From the NCBI GenBank assembly GCA_015680685.1, contig MNCI01036214.1:22860-51074 (forward strand): a DNA stretch of 28,215 nucleotides. Reading direction: 5' to 3'. The position numbers were made by a program, and so were the translations under genes. Of the stretch, positions 1 to 10,461 are shown in pieces (within the stretch, counting starts at the first letter, position 1; every line of letters begins with the position of its first letter). The notes below the pieces were generated by a model. It did not search any database, was not told where the DNA came from, and saw nothing but the letters and a program-made list of their open reading frames with translations. The stretch is from Gnetum montanum (Eukaryota > Streptophyta > Gnetopsida > Gnetales > Gnetaceae).

Positions 1-59
1 GCGTCGGCCGCGATATCGCGTACGCGATATCGCGGCCTAGTGAAAACCGCGTCTCATCA
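1..59 (-). mobile_element. LTR edge (TGATGA family) inserted in Gypsy RT
   Basis: Read on the minus strand from 59, the sequence starts TGATGAGACGCGG and runs into CGATATCG-type repeats. The LTR of the element at 21.4-25.8 kb starts the same way (TGATGAACCGTGATATCGG at 25840), and the plus LTR at 18618 starts TGATGAAACGTC. The RT reading frame of the neighbouring element stops making sense exactly here. I therefore read 1-59 as the first bases of an LTR that continues beyond the left edge. CpG content is high compared with the rest of the window, suggesting a recent insertion. The target-site duplication cannot be seen because the other end is outside the window. Confidence 0.6.
6..37. repeat. 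Perfect 32-bp CpG-rich palindrome
   Basis: The half-site GGCCGCGATATCGCGT is followed directly by its exact reverse complement, with the centre between positions 21 and 22. It lies in the presumed U3 start of the LTR at 1-59. Degenerate relatives (cgatatcg, ccgatatc) occur at the matching place in the LTR at 25760-25833, so palindromes of this type seem to belong to this LTR family's U3. Confidence 0.85.
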
Positions 60-620
60 ATACCCATTCTGAGTAATCAACTGCCCAGATGAAACCAACT
101 TGGTATAGCTTGGTGATTTCATCCTGTCTGGCTAGTGCAATCTCTAATTTAATCTTGTGGGCCTTTTGCTTAACCGCTTTCATGCATGGGTCTAAGACAA
201 TCTTGTGCTGTATCAGCCTTAGATCTAAACCTAGCATGTTGCTATATGACCACACAAAGACTTCAATGTTATCTTGCAAAATTTTGGCTACATCTTTGTG
301 CATCTGCAAATCTAGGAGGGAACTAAATTTCAAAGTTTTTACCTCCCCCTAGATGTGGTCACAGGTGTTTCGATGAGAGGATCTTCAGTTACATCTTCGA
401 CCTCTAAATTTAGGGCTTGGACAAGATGCTCAGGCTAGTTTGGGGATGCTTCTAAGGATGCTACGGTGTTAACTGCAAGTGATTCTCAGTCTATTAGTTC
501 TAAGTTTAGTTGTCTTGCGAGTTTGCCGTGTGGACCTGTTAAAGCTAAGGGTGAAGAGAGATCATGATGGATTTCCATTCTCGCTCAACCTACCAAAATG
601 AGATGAAAGTCTAGTTAAGA
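60..620 (-). pseudogene. Ty3/Gypsy pol: linker and N-terminal reverse transcriptase (G1)
   Basis: On the minus strand, 333-60 encodes the start of a Ty3/Gypsy reverse transcriptase. The segments VFVWSYSNMLGLD, VKQKAHKIKLEIA, GFIWAVDYSEWV match the family pattern of an FAWSY-MPGLD box, a VKQK-RR--PE segment and a GFIR--YPEW box that precede the RT palm. About 90 codons of linker lie upstream (620-340), with in-frame stops and a frameshift near 345. The catalytic YxDD region would lie to the left, but the frame is cut at 59 by an LTR. RT would copy element RNA to DNA; this copy cannot function. It belongs with the gag and protease at 10461-6650 by orientation, although about 6 kb of other sequence intervenes. 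Confidence 0.8.
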
Positions 621-719
621 GGTACCTATTTGTAGTAACTGTGCATAGTAAAAACTTGCAAAGTAGCAACTAACTGCAAACGGTAGACGTAAGTATAAAG
701 TATGATATAAAGTCTAAAA

Positions 720-1128
720 TTTACCAGTTTAAGGTCGTGGCGGACTGTTGTAAAAGTGTGAAACTACTAACATAAAAATGTGTAAAAGCTAGTTTAATGT
801 CATTGTGGACTATGAATGAGTTAGAGTATTAGTTTAGAGGTCATTGCGAACCGCTGGAATGCAAAAGTTTGAAGGTGCTAGTTTAAGGTCTTTGCGAACT
901 ACCTACACTTAAAAATGCAAAACTACTAGTATAAAGAATGAAAAGCTGTTAATGTAAAAATGAAAAATTGCTGATATAACAATGCAAAACTACTAGTTTA
1001 ATGTCATTGCAGACTACCAACAAGTAAAAGGTCAAAACTGCTAGTTTAAGGTCTTTGCAGACCACCAACGAGATTGACACTATGTGTTAGGATTGCTAGT
1101 TTAAGGTCTTTGTTGACCGCCAACGAGA
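720..1128 (+). repeat. Mini-hairpin tandem array A (about 7 units)
   Basis: About seven degenerate copies of a unit with core TAGTTTAAGGTCTTTGCGGACC occur near 725, 789, 830, 877, 993, 1040 and 1095. Spacing is irregular, 38-115 bp. The core contains a small inverted repeat, GGTC-TTTGC-GGACC, and several copies are followed by ACCAACGAG. No coding frame runs through. A related array lies at 6221-6510, in the same orientation, on the other side of the plus-strand gene. Confidence 0.75.
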
Positions 1129-1139
1129 TATTTTTGTAA

Positions 1140-1437
1140 AGGCAAACAACTAATTTGAAGCATGTCAAGGCTTTTCACCTAGGCCCATCTACTTTTAATG
1201 CAAACAGTGCTACCACATCGTGGTGAGCATGCTACGCTCCACGGAATACTCTGCATTCAACAAAGAGAGAGAATGATAAGTTTCCTTTTCACCATTGTGA
1301 GTATAAATGGGTATTAACCCCTAGTAAAATTGTCATTTTTGCCGTAATAGCATAGAGCACATGTTTGGAGTGCAGAGCCCACATTCAGAGCACAAAGTGA
1401 TTGTGCTAACAGAGAGCAAGGAGATTTGACATAGCAA
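1140..1437 (+). promoter_or_regulatory. Putative TATA promoter and leader of the antisense gene
   Basis: A plant-like TATA box, GTATAAATGG (TATAAATG at 1302-1309), lies about 130 bp upstream of the first plausible ATG (1438). It would predict a transcript start near 1335 and a roughly 100-nt leader. A GA-rich stretch (1261-1273) and one GCTAY motif (catgctacgctcc, 1228-1240) lie just upstream. This is inferred from position and motif only; nothing in the sequence proves transcription. Confidence 0.35.
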
Positions 1438-1581
1438 TGAAGAAAGAGTCAACAAGCGAGACGATGGCTCCCAAGAAAGAATGCAAACACTTGGAACTCA
1501 CCAAGGTCGAAGAAGTGAAGGAAACCCTGGTGCATGTGTCATAGGTGCACATCACGGTGTGAGAGGAGACACCGTTGGACC

Positions 1582-1740
1582 AGTAGTTTGCTATGTCTTC
1601 TCTATTTTCCTATGCCTCTGTTATCATTTTCTGCTTTCCTATTTTTGCTTCTACGATTTTTGTTCAGAAATTTGTGTTTTCTGTCATTGTGTTGTCATTG
1701 TTTTGGCCTTTACACCATCGCTATTGCGAGAGATGTACAG
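1582..1740 (+). other. Putative intron 1 of the antisense gene
   Basis: A T-rich stretch starts at a GT (gtagtttgc, weak donor) and ends gatgtacag. It separates the Lys/Glu-rich first block from a block reading YHYYRGLDDLSPWHANN in one frame. The boundaries are approximate, and the donor is not a good consensus. Confidence 0.3.
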
Positions 1741-2929
1741 ACGCTATGCTAAGTTTGCATGCAAGGTCACCAAGACCACCATCGCTTTGGCTATCATTAC
1801 TATAGAGGGCTAGATGATTTGAGCCCTTGGCATGCAAATAATGTAGCATATGACCCTCAGGAGAGTTTGGCCATGTGTGTGATGTGACAGTGTAACACAT
1901 GTTCTGTTATGGTGTGATGCGAATTTTTGTGTCAAGCATAAGATTTTTTAGAACTAATGCAACACATTGAACTCTTCTTTGTTTTTAGTTTTTGTTGTTG
2001 CTACGCTAAGCTAGTTCTGCTACGCTATTGCCTTCATGTTTTTCTACTACGCTATATGTGAATTCCACTTGGACATGGTGCTAACATTTTTTATTGTGTT
2101 GTGTAGGGTAGTGCTAAGGCTAATTTTGATTTTCCTAGAAATCGTGGGGGTCCTATGCTTCGTGAGCAAACCAGTGGCCAATGTTCCTCTACCCCATGCA
2201 TGTATGGAGCAGCAGGTGGTATGGTTTCGGGAGGGAGTGTAGGACTTCCTACAATTTCTCCTCCAATGCTTCAGTGTGATCGTTTGGTCACACCTGGTAG
2301 AGGAGGTAGCGACTACCATACCAAAAACCCTATTTCCTAGGGTAAATAGGGGTATTCTGAGATTTATGAGGGATGGAGAAATTAGTAGCGGACAAGGAGA
2401 AGGATCTAGCCAACATCCCAGAAATTTAAGGCATCTAGCCTAGATCTGGAAGATTCCCGAGTATAATTGCTACCATTCCTACAACACTTTGTTTATTGCA
2501 CATCACATGGGAACATGCTTCCAAAACCCACTAGGGACCATTTATAGTGCTGGCGGGTGAGTTTTGTAGCCATGTTCTGCTACACTATGCAATGTTTGCT
2601 ACGCTAGCCAAATGTTAATAGTGTGTTTTTCTTACCATGATTTTCATCAATGAGAATGGGCTTCACAGCGATATGGATGTGTTGGCCATAGCACAGATGG
2701 CACTGCAAGAGTTTTCTTCCATTGAGAATTTGTGTGCAGGTGTGATAGGCTAATGTGGGTGTGAGTACAAAACCTACCCAACCCAGTATTCCAAGCTTTA
2801 CAATAAATGCAAGGAGTCTATTTGGTTGGATGAGGGATGGGCACCCTTTAAACCGATCATCGTTGAAGATGTTTTGGTTGATCTTATGTCATTCTCATCA
2901 CCATTTAAACCTGGAGAGTTAAATAGTGA

Positions 2930-3050
2930 GTTACTACATGTTCGAGTGTTATTCTTGCTTTTTCTGCTATTTATGCTTTACCTAACTTGTTTTTTGCTTT
3001 TTTCTTTTTTGCTTCTTTGTATTTTTTGTGTTTTTCTGCTAACTACTATA
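2930..3050 (+). other. Putative intron of the antisense gene, T-rich
   Basis: The block ending …PFKPGELN runs into GTGAGTTACT (good plant donor, about 2927) followed by very T-rich sequence. It ends ctaactactatag (branch-like CTAAC and an AG acceptor near 3050). The downstream frame (MVITSRNQEANVYF) is one base out of phase with this join, so either the acceptor is slightly different or a small indel has occurred. Confidence 0.45.
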
Positions 3051-4079
3051 GGGGCGAAGATGTCCTAGAAGGTGATGGTGATCACTTCTAGGAACCAAGA
3101 GGCTAACGTCTACTTCAAGTATGGGGAAGTAGACGAGAGCCAACGCTGGATCTGCAACACAATCTTGAAATCCATGATCAAGCATCTTCAAGTTGCTAGG
3201 CTCATGGATTTCTTTCTAGCCCTGAATCCAAGCATCCCTACCACTGAGGTGCTTGCCATAGTGGACTCCTTCTCTGAAAAGGTAAACCAATTCCGCACAC
3301 GTGTACATGGTGTGTAGGTGGTCCTTGAAATTAATGACCAGCTATTCATGGACCTTTTCGGTGTCCCTACTGATGGCATTCCTATAGGGTTAAAGACCAA
3401 GAAAGAGGTGAACTATTAAAGTGAGGACATTAAAGAGTGGCTAGGGGTTGCAAAAGGATGAATGGGGATCCCCATGGAAAAGGTCAAGCCGAGAGCCACC
3501 AAAGAGGTTTATCCCATATTCCATTCTTGTGCTTTTGCCTAGCTACTTTCCCAAGGCAAGATTATTGGGATTGAGAAAGCCTGGGTGATGCAAGACGTCA
3601 TGGAAAAGGGGGCCCACTACAACTGGGCTAGGCATCTTTGTAAAGGTTTGCAAACTAAAGTGATCGTGCTTCATAAGAAGAAGAAGTCCCATTTCAATGT
3701 GCACTACACCTTTTACATAGCCTACTTGTGGCATTTCAGGGAGTTTTTGGTAGTCTACGAGAATGGAGTCTGGGTTATGCGAGATTGTAACCAGATATCC
3801 TAACCGTGGATCTATCAAATCCTCTAGACCACCTGAGCCCAAGATCCCCCAGAAGCTATTGGGGAGTCATTTTCTATGATGACTAAGGATTGGGTGGCCC
3901 ACAACTTCTGTGGCTATGATAGCATGGGAGGGGAATCCCCTACTATTACAGGTAGCATATCACAAGGGAAACATCTCATCGCCAAGATGGTGCCCACTAA
4001 GTTGTGGCGAAAGAGGCCACATCTAGACGAGGAGCCTCCTCATACAGTCAAGGAAGAGGCATGATCACTACGGTTTAAG

Positions 4080-4226
4080 CTACCCAAGACATAGCCTCCC
4101 ATCAATAAGTTCCATTTTCTATGTTTGTCTCTTCACCTTTTTATTAGAATGCTCGCTACGTCGTGCTACGCTAGGCAACGTAGCATGGTGTAGCACCTAC
4201 TTTAAGCTAATGTGGTTTAAGCTACA
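4080..4226 (+). other. Non-coding gap with GCTAY palindromes between coding blocks
   Basis: Between the block ending near 4064 and the acidic block starting near 4227 lies intron-like sequence. It carries a cluster of GCTAC/GTAGC pentamers (gctacgtcgtgctacgct and acgtagcatggtgtagc, about 4154-4196) that can fold on itself. The same motif family builds the palindromes of the G1 LTR. Exact splice sites were not resolved. Confidence 0.4.
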
Positions 4227-4252
4227 ATGAAAATATGTTTTTTACTGCCAAA

Positions 4253-4278
4253 GGAAGAAGAAGAAGAAGAAGAAGAAG
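4253..4278 (+). repeat. (GAA)n microsatellite encoding a Glu run
   Basis: An uninterrupted GAA/AAG repeat here encodes about eight Glu residues at the start of the acidic block of the plus-strand gene. Confidence 0.9.
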
Positions 4279-4949
4279 GTGATGAAGAAGTGCCAGCCCC
4301 CAAGATAGGGGTGGCAAATAAAGATGCAGGGGATCCAATCATAGAGGAAAGGGCCCCGATCAAGAGGGAAGGAGCTCCTATCACTAAGGAAGGGGCTCTT
4401 TTCATCATGGAAAATCATCCTATCGACGAGAAGGAAATTTTTGGAGATGAGGAGGAGTCTCCTATGGATGAAGAGGATGTTGTTGCCTTCAAAAGAAAGG
4501 CGCCAGCAAATAAAGAGGAAACCTACATCGACCAAAAAGGGACTTCTACCGGAGGTCCCTCTGCTGAACATAGTTGAGCATTAGGGGGGCGAACGGGTGC
4601 TAAGGATGCTACCATAATTTTCAGCCAAAAAGGAGGGGAACTGCAATTAGACACTAGTTAGTTTGACAATATATTCAATGATATGTCGATGGGCGATCCC
4701 CTCGATATCACCCCCAAGGGTTTACTAGATAGGAGCCTTTGCATTGTCATTTATGTTACTCATAGCCTTATTGTAGCCCATCTTAGTTATTACTAATGTT
4801 TGGTTGCATAACAGACACCACTGTCAACACTATAGGACCTCCCTTGATTCTCCTGGAACCATGGGCTGAGACCCTTGATAAACTTACATTCATGTAGGGG
4901 GTCATCAACAACATGATCAGTCGTCTCAGACAAGTCGATCCTGAAGTGG

Positions 4950-5050
4950 GTAAGTAAAGTAGCTATGCTAGGCCTTTTAAGGTTGTTATGCTAGATGTTT
5001 TCAGCTGCTAACTTTGCTATGCTAATGTGACTAATGCGCTCTTTGTGTAG
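4950..5050 (+). other. Best-supported intron of the antisense gene (101 bp)
   Basis: The donor is GTAAGT at 4950 and the acceptor TTTGTGTAG ends at 5050. Splicing joins …RLRQVDPEV to VTASxLKWDLKRALKADV without a change of frame, linking the upstream block to the predicted coiled coil. The interior carries gctatgct and ttatgctag pentamer motifs. The size and both splice sites are normal for plants. Confidence 0.6.
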
Positions 5051-5876
5051 TTACAGCCTCTTAACTCAAATGGGACCTGAAACGGGCATTGAAAGCTGAT
5101 GTCGTGCCTACATTCCTACTTGAAGTGGCCGAGGTGCCTCGTAGCATATACGAAGAAGCTAGCAAATGCACTTTGCACTTGGCATGCTCCTTATGGGAGT
5201 GTAGGCGCATAAGTGAGGACTTATAGAAACAGGTCCAGAGGGCTAAGAGGGAGAAGGTTGAACTAAGCGCCATAGTGGGAGACCTCAAATCCAAGAATGA
5301 ATTCATCATGGCCTATGATACTAATGATGGCAATTAGTGTATGGCTACAATAGATTATGCTAGATATTGAATAATCGTGTGGCACAACAACAAGGCCACC
5401 TAGGAGATAATAGAACATCAGATGCAGATGGACTTGCTGGCTCAAAAGAACCAGAACTGGAAAGACTACAACATCAGACTTTACGAGTGGGGGCAATCCT
5501 AGAAAATCATAAACACATGTATAAATTGGAATGTACCATCTATCGTAAACTATACCAGGATGATTTAGTGAAGGTGTTTACCTATGAAGTATTCTTGAAT
5601 GTCATTGGCTCTTCTGAAGCTTATAGCAAGTTCATGGAGCAAGCAACAGTCACTAAGTATCCTAAATGGGAAGTGGACCTTCTAACAGGTGAGACCGCTA
5701 CCACCTCCTTTTCTCCAAGAGCACCGAGATGGATGATCATCGAGAAGCAGAAAGCTACTACATACACTGAACCAAGAGATAGGCATTGGGAAAATATTAT
5801 GGAGGAGGAGGTCTGGCATCGTCTCGGGCTCGATTTAGATCACATACCCTTCGAGGCAGATGCAGGGTCGTCTTAG

Positions 5877-5922
5877 GTTAGTCACTTTTGCTCTAGTTGA
5901 CTACCTCACTTTTACAATGCAG
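5877..5922 (+). other. Possible very short final intron
   Basis: GTTAGT at 5877 and acaatgcag ending at 5922 bracket 46 bp. Removing them joins the block ending …PFEADAGSS in frame to the acidic tail LDVDAMLVEGGNEEVEEG. At 46 bp it is shorter than usual plant introns, so either it has lost sequence or the two frames meet by chance. Confidence 0.35.
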
Positions 5923-6220
5923 ATTCTAGATGTAGATGCAATGCTGGTAGAGGGCGGCAACGAAGAGGTAGAAGAAGGCAGAGTAGAGGAAGGCAATGCA
6001 AAAGGGCATGATGCAAGAGTAAATGATGCGGGTGAAGATGACCCATGACAGCATGGGCTTTTTGAAATTTTGAATTTTTTGTAAAATTGTTGCAAACATT
6101 GTTTGATGGAAAGACTTTTAATGAAGGAAGCGAATTTTGAAAGAAAATTGGTCTTATGCTAGCTTATGTGTTATCTATGTGATTAATATTATGTTATGTT
6201 TTCACTCTTAATGTTTTATT

Positions 6221-6510
6221 TTTAGGCCATTTCGAGTTGTGCGTAGTTTTAGGCCAGTTCGGGCCTCTACTAGTTTTAGGCCATTTTGGGCCTTGGGATA
6301 GTAGTGTAATTTTAGGCCATTTCGGGCCACTGCTAGTTTTAGTTCATTTCTAGCCACTGCTAGTTTTAAGCCATTTTAGGCCCCTATGTAGTAGCATAGT
6401 TTTAGGCCATTTCAGGCCATTGTTAGTTGTAAGCCATTTCGAGTCACTATGTAGTAGCATATTTTTAGGCCATTTTAGGCCATTGCTAGTTTTAGGCCAT
6501 TTCGAGCCAT
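6221..6510 (+). repeat. Mini-hairpin tandem array B (about 10 units)
   Basis: About ten copies of TAGTTTTAGGCCATTTCGGGCC occur with alternating spacers, giving units of about 27 or 37 bp; longer ones add tatgtagtagcat or similar. Each core holds a GGCC-ATTTC-GGGCC stem-loop. It resembles the array A core position for position (TAGTTTwAGGYC-NTTNC-GGrCC) and has the same orientation. It lies just downstream of the plus-strand gene's stop codon. Confidence 0.85.
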
Positions 6511-6649
6511 AAGATGGTAAAGAAATGATATGCTAATGATTTAGAGAAAAGCTAATGGGTATCTAGCATAGATGGGTAGATGCAAACCAAAAAGGCGGTA
6601 AATGTACAAAGGGTGCAAACTAGGAAAGAAGCAGTGAGGTTGCTATGCT

Positions 6650-7800
6650 ATGCGTAACTGCTTCTTGATCCATCATGGATTGGGTGAGGCATAAGGCTGA
6701 CACACTTTGCTATGGCCTTCTTCTACATCATTGTCCTCCTCTTGGAAGGGCAACTCAGTTCACATGTTCTTGTCTTCTGAAGTAGCTTGCTGAGCCAGCT
6801 CTATTGTTGGGTGGTTAGTATCTACAGAGACAAGCACTTCATTCTTAGAGGTTATGACCTCTAAGCCCTATTCCATAGCTACGTTATTGATAGCTTGTGT
6901 TGCTACCTCATTATCATGGATTACCACCTCCCTACCTGCATAGGGTAGATGGATCTCCTAATGAATGAGCGAAGAGACTGTCCTAAGTTGCACTAACCAT
7001 GACCTCCCCAAGATTAGGTTAAACCCAAGCATCTCTTCAACCACGATGAATATTGCATTTGTGGGGAATTGGTCCCTTACAATGAAGTTAATGTGAACTA
7101 TGCCTTTCACCACGGCCTGTGCCCCATTGAATGAATTTAAGCATGATGTTGTTGTGGGTTTGATCTAGTCAACCGAACCCAGCTTATCCACTATAGGGAA
7201 AGGGATGACGTTTGTAGCGGCCCCATCATCAACATGTACCCTCCGGATCTTATGTTATCTGACATGGATTGTCATGAACAGGGGTGCTGTAGTCACCTGA
7301 CCCTTTTTAGGATCTTCCCTAATGGAATCATCATAGAAAGTCAGTTGGGATGGCTTTTTTTCTATAGGCACCGAAGGAAGCATGACTGAATGAATCGTCT
7401 TCTCTTCCGCTGCCATATTCTCGTCAACTAGAATTCCTATTAACATGTGGACCAAAGCCTCACAATGTGCGGTAGATGTCATGATCATGTTATACAGGCT
7501 CAACATAGTGTTTTTCCATTTCAAAGCTTGCTTGACCTGGGTGAGGGCACTCAAAAGGTCCTTGCCACTTTCTGGTTTACTGCCTTTCTCCTCTTCTATT
7601 CGTCCCAGGAGACAAATTTCCTGAGGAGGGATAGTTTTGGGTCTAGGTACAAACTCTTTTGGGCAAGGTGGCAAAGATTGTGCGAGTGTACCAATGTTCC
7701 CTTTCGGCAACAAGAATGTAGGTGAAGAGGGTGAGGGCAGAGTCTTGGAAGTACTTGGGACGATAATTCCCCTCGACATCTCACCCGTGAAGCACACTTC
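6650..7800 (-). pseudogene. Ty3/Gypsy aspartic protease region (G1)
   Basis: On the minus strand the 7797-7255 frame runs through a proline-rich stretch and ends at a TAA. The protein continues directly with VHVDDGAATNVIPFPIVDKLG (about 7240-7170), the active-site pattern of retroviral-type aspartic proteases (hydrophobic-D-x-GA-x-N). Further on, FNLILGRSWL (about 7020-6985) matches the second conserved protease box (ILGR-WL). In-frame stops show the copy is dead. The protease would cut the element polyprotein. It follows gag in the normal Gypsy order. Confidence 0.8.
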
Positions 7801-7859
7801 TTATTTCTTAGGATGAGAAGGCTATGAAGTTGTCTTATGCGAGATGGGTACTATTGAAT

Positions 7860-10461
7860 GGCTTGATCACATGATAATGAATGTTGCTAATGGTGTTAGT
7901 GTATGTGGTGGTGGTGCAGTTTTGCTAACAGGTAGTGTAGGGGCGGATGCCCAAGGAGGGATTCTTAGGACAAAAGGTTGCCAAAAAGTTTTATTAGCCA
8001 CTAGTGGTATTGGTGCCCTATGCTGAGGCACATAGACCACAAATGGATGCTGACGTGGTCTAGGATTACTATCAACGCCGATGGTGTTGATAATGTAATC
8101 GACGTTGTTGGCGTTGAGAGGATCTGTGTAAATGTGTAGGGATTCTCGAGACATACTAGGTTGCTTTCATCTAGCACCAGTTTTCCTTGATTGATATTCC
8201 TTTGGATGTCATCTTTCAATGTCATGTAGTAATCGGTGTCGTGACCACACTGTTGGTGGTATTCACAGAACCACTCTAGCTTGAAACCCTTAGGAACTAG
8301 GGGCTCATTGGGCAAAGCCAAGAGGGGTTCCTACGGAGTTCATAGTATCATTGATGTTTCCAGGCTTCTTCTTCCGACATCCACTTCTATTGGATGTACC
8401 CTGCCACTAGCAATTGCTTCAGAAGATCTAAAGGTTTGATAGGTAGAGGGGTATACTTCAAGCAATCTTTACGCTCAAATTTTGATTTAGGTGGTGTAGA
8501 TGCTTCAAGTGAAGATGTAGAAGGTTGAGATGTATTGCCCTATTTAGGTGTGGGGTTGGTTGTAGGTGTAGCCAATTTTTTATTATTCTTATTATTGTTG
8601 TTAGGTTTGGCTTTGTTGGCCACAACGTCCATTGTGGCTGTTGTAGCCTTATCCTTGTCCTTGTCCTTCTTCGTGAAGGTGTTCTTGTACATAACATAGG
8701 CTGTGTCTTTGTTTGCCTCAACTGCATCCTGTATGCTCTTAGTCTAGGTGAAAGCCTGACTGAGAGTGTGCGAAGCAAGGTAATACAGATTAGAATTAAC
8801 AAAGTTGTTCACTGCACCCTTAAAGACAACTAGTAAGTGGGCATTCGCGATGGGCTTGTGGATTTCGTTAAGGGTCGCACGCCAGCGTTAGATGAAATTT
8901 TGGAGTAGTTCCAGTAGATCTTGTTTTACACTCATCAACTAATCCAGTGTGACCTCTGGTCTCAATTTGTACTTGAAACATGTCACGAATTAGGTCAGAA
9001 GCTCCTCTAGGGTTAAGATGGAGCAGCATGGAAGTGCGCGGTACCAGTCCAGGGATTTTCTAGTCAGAGACATGGTAAAGACACAGATGATTGTATGCGA
9101 CCATTGTTGCAAAAGAAGGGATTCAGACCTAAATGTAACAAGATGTGCGTTGGGATCTCCATCCCCATTGCATTTCAGGAAATGGGGGAGTGACATCCCT
9201 TGGGGTAATGTTAGCATGGGGACTTCCAGGCTAATGGGATCGTCCTGGTAGAAGTCCATGACTTGTACCATATCAGACCCAATAGCCTTGAGGCATTTTA
9301 TTTCCTCAGTAAGGGTTTGGATGAGCTAAAATGCTTAGTACAGACCTAGGGATGATGCAGAAAGTTGGAGAACCATCGGGGTAGCTCCCATCTATGGAGT
9401 GGTAGGGGCAGCAACGTGACCCATCGACAGTGCCGTTGGAATGGCCCCTGTGAATTGTGTTGCTTGTGGCATCCACCACCTAGTAGGTGGTGCTGTTGAA
9501 GCAGCAACCACAGGTTGTGCTACTAGGTATGCTGCTTATGTGGCCAGTGGAATAGACCATAGTCCCGCACTGGGTTGTACTGTTTGTAGGGCTTGGTAGG
9601 TCTGATGGTGAATGTAGTGAGACATCTGTGATGGTAGTGTAGCAAGAGAATAAGTGAATGGGGTCCATCATCTGGATGGACCTAGGCCCATCGTTGATGG
9701 TGGGATAGGTGTAAACATAGGAATAGAGGTGGGAGCTGCACACGACTGTGAAGTAGGTACGGTGTGAACATGGGATAGGGTAGCCATGATTGGTACATGT
9801 TGTGAAGAAAAAAAGGATTGGTGAACAGTTACTAAAGGAGTAGTGATCGAGGTTGAGATAGGGGCATAGGCGTGCTGATGCACCAAAGCAATGGTATGAC
9901 TACCTGTTATTGATGGAATCATGAGTTGCGATGGTGCAGACATAATCCTAAAAGAAGTGATGGTAGACAACAGGTTCATCCAAAAGGACAGGATAGGAGG
10001 GATGGTGGCAAGGTTGGTTTATCCCCCGCCCCCTTAGATTGAGAATCCAGTTCCTCCTGTCCATCCTAGAAAGCCTCATCATGGTGAGACACTGTATCTT
10101 GTGGCTTCCCAAACCTAGTCACCTGAATTAGCTGATCTAGAAGCCACCGATTTTCCTGCATGAAAGGAATGGAGACGCCAAGAGTGGGAATAAATTCCTT
10201 CCCATTGTAGTAGGAAAACTCAAAGCTACACTTCTCTACGAGCTCTAGTGCATCTAAGGGCAAGTTTGCCTGCACCTTAGCATAGAGAAAGTTATATCGT
10301 TCGTGTTGTAGCGTTAGGATCTCAGGTCCTCAATTTTGGATCCTGAGGGATCGACATGGCCCCAGCACTGGGCTAGGTGGTTTCTTGGTACCCGTAGTGA
10401 CTTGAACTAGAACAGGAACATCAAGATTCGCGATAGCAATAGCAATAGTTGGAGAAGTCAT
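7860..10461 (-). pseudogene. Ty3/Gypsy gag (G1)
   Basis: The likely start is the ATG at 10461-10459 (MTSPTIAIAIANLDVPVLVQ), soon after the leader. Next come a Glu/Leu-rich N-terminal part, a Ser/Thr/Pro-rich low-complexity stretch (about 9980-9370), then the gag capsid-like domain. Its segments LPHFLKCNGDGDPNAHLVTF and SLTRKSLDWYRALP (9200-9020) match the retrotransposon gag pattern 'F-G-DPxxHL--F … G-A--WF--LP'. A Lys/Asn-rich stretch lies at about 8690-8570. After a frameshift a knuckle-like CEYHQQCGHDTDYYMTLKDD appears at about 8275-8215. Gag would package element RNA. Several stops and frameshifts make it a pseudogene. Confidence 0.82.

Larger units (their letters stand above)
1438..6048 (+). 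pseudogene. Decayed multi-exon plus-strand gene inside G1 (antisense ORF)
   Basis: A chain of plus-strand coding-like blocks is separated by T-rich, intron-like stretches. It opens with a Lys/Glu-rich start, MKKESTSETMAPKK (1438). Blocks at 2640-2930 (…LDEGWAPFKPIIVEDVLVD) and about 3060-4070 (NVYFKYGEVDESQRW, MDFFLALNPSIPTTEVLAIV, MDLFGVPTDGIPIGL, HYTFYIAYLWHFREFLV) look like a globular domain. Next come a Glu-rich acidic block (4227-4577), a predicted coiled coil (about 5095-5335), a block at 5367-5876, and an acidic tail ending at a TGA at 6046-6048. Most stops are TAG or TGA where CAG or CGA would keep the frame. The general form recalls the extra or antisense ORFs of plant Tat-lineage Gypsy elements, but I do not recognise a named domain. 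It is opposite in strand to the gag, protease and RT around it. A host gene trapped in the element is the alternative. Confidence 0.55.

Noticed and set aside
720-1128. CRISPR-like repeat-spacer array
   Set aside because: The repeats are degenerate, the spacing is irregular, and the context is a plant retroelement.
4217-4571. Minus-strand open frames rich in Ser and Phe
   Set aside because: These are reverse readings of the GAA-rich acidic block of the plus-strand gene.
6060-6220. Polyadenylation site of the plus-strand gene
   Set aside because: No clear AATAAA-type signal was seen in a convincing position.
8525-8833. 102-codon plus-strand frame
   Set aside because: It lies opposite the Lys/Asn-rich part of the G1 gag and shows no family resemblance.
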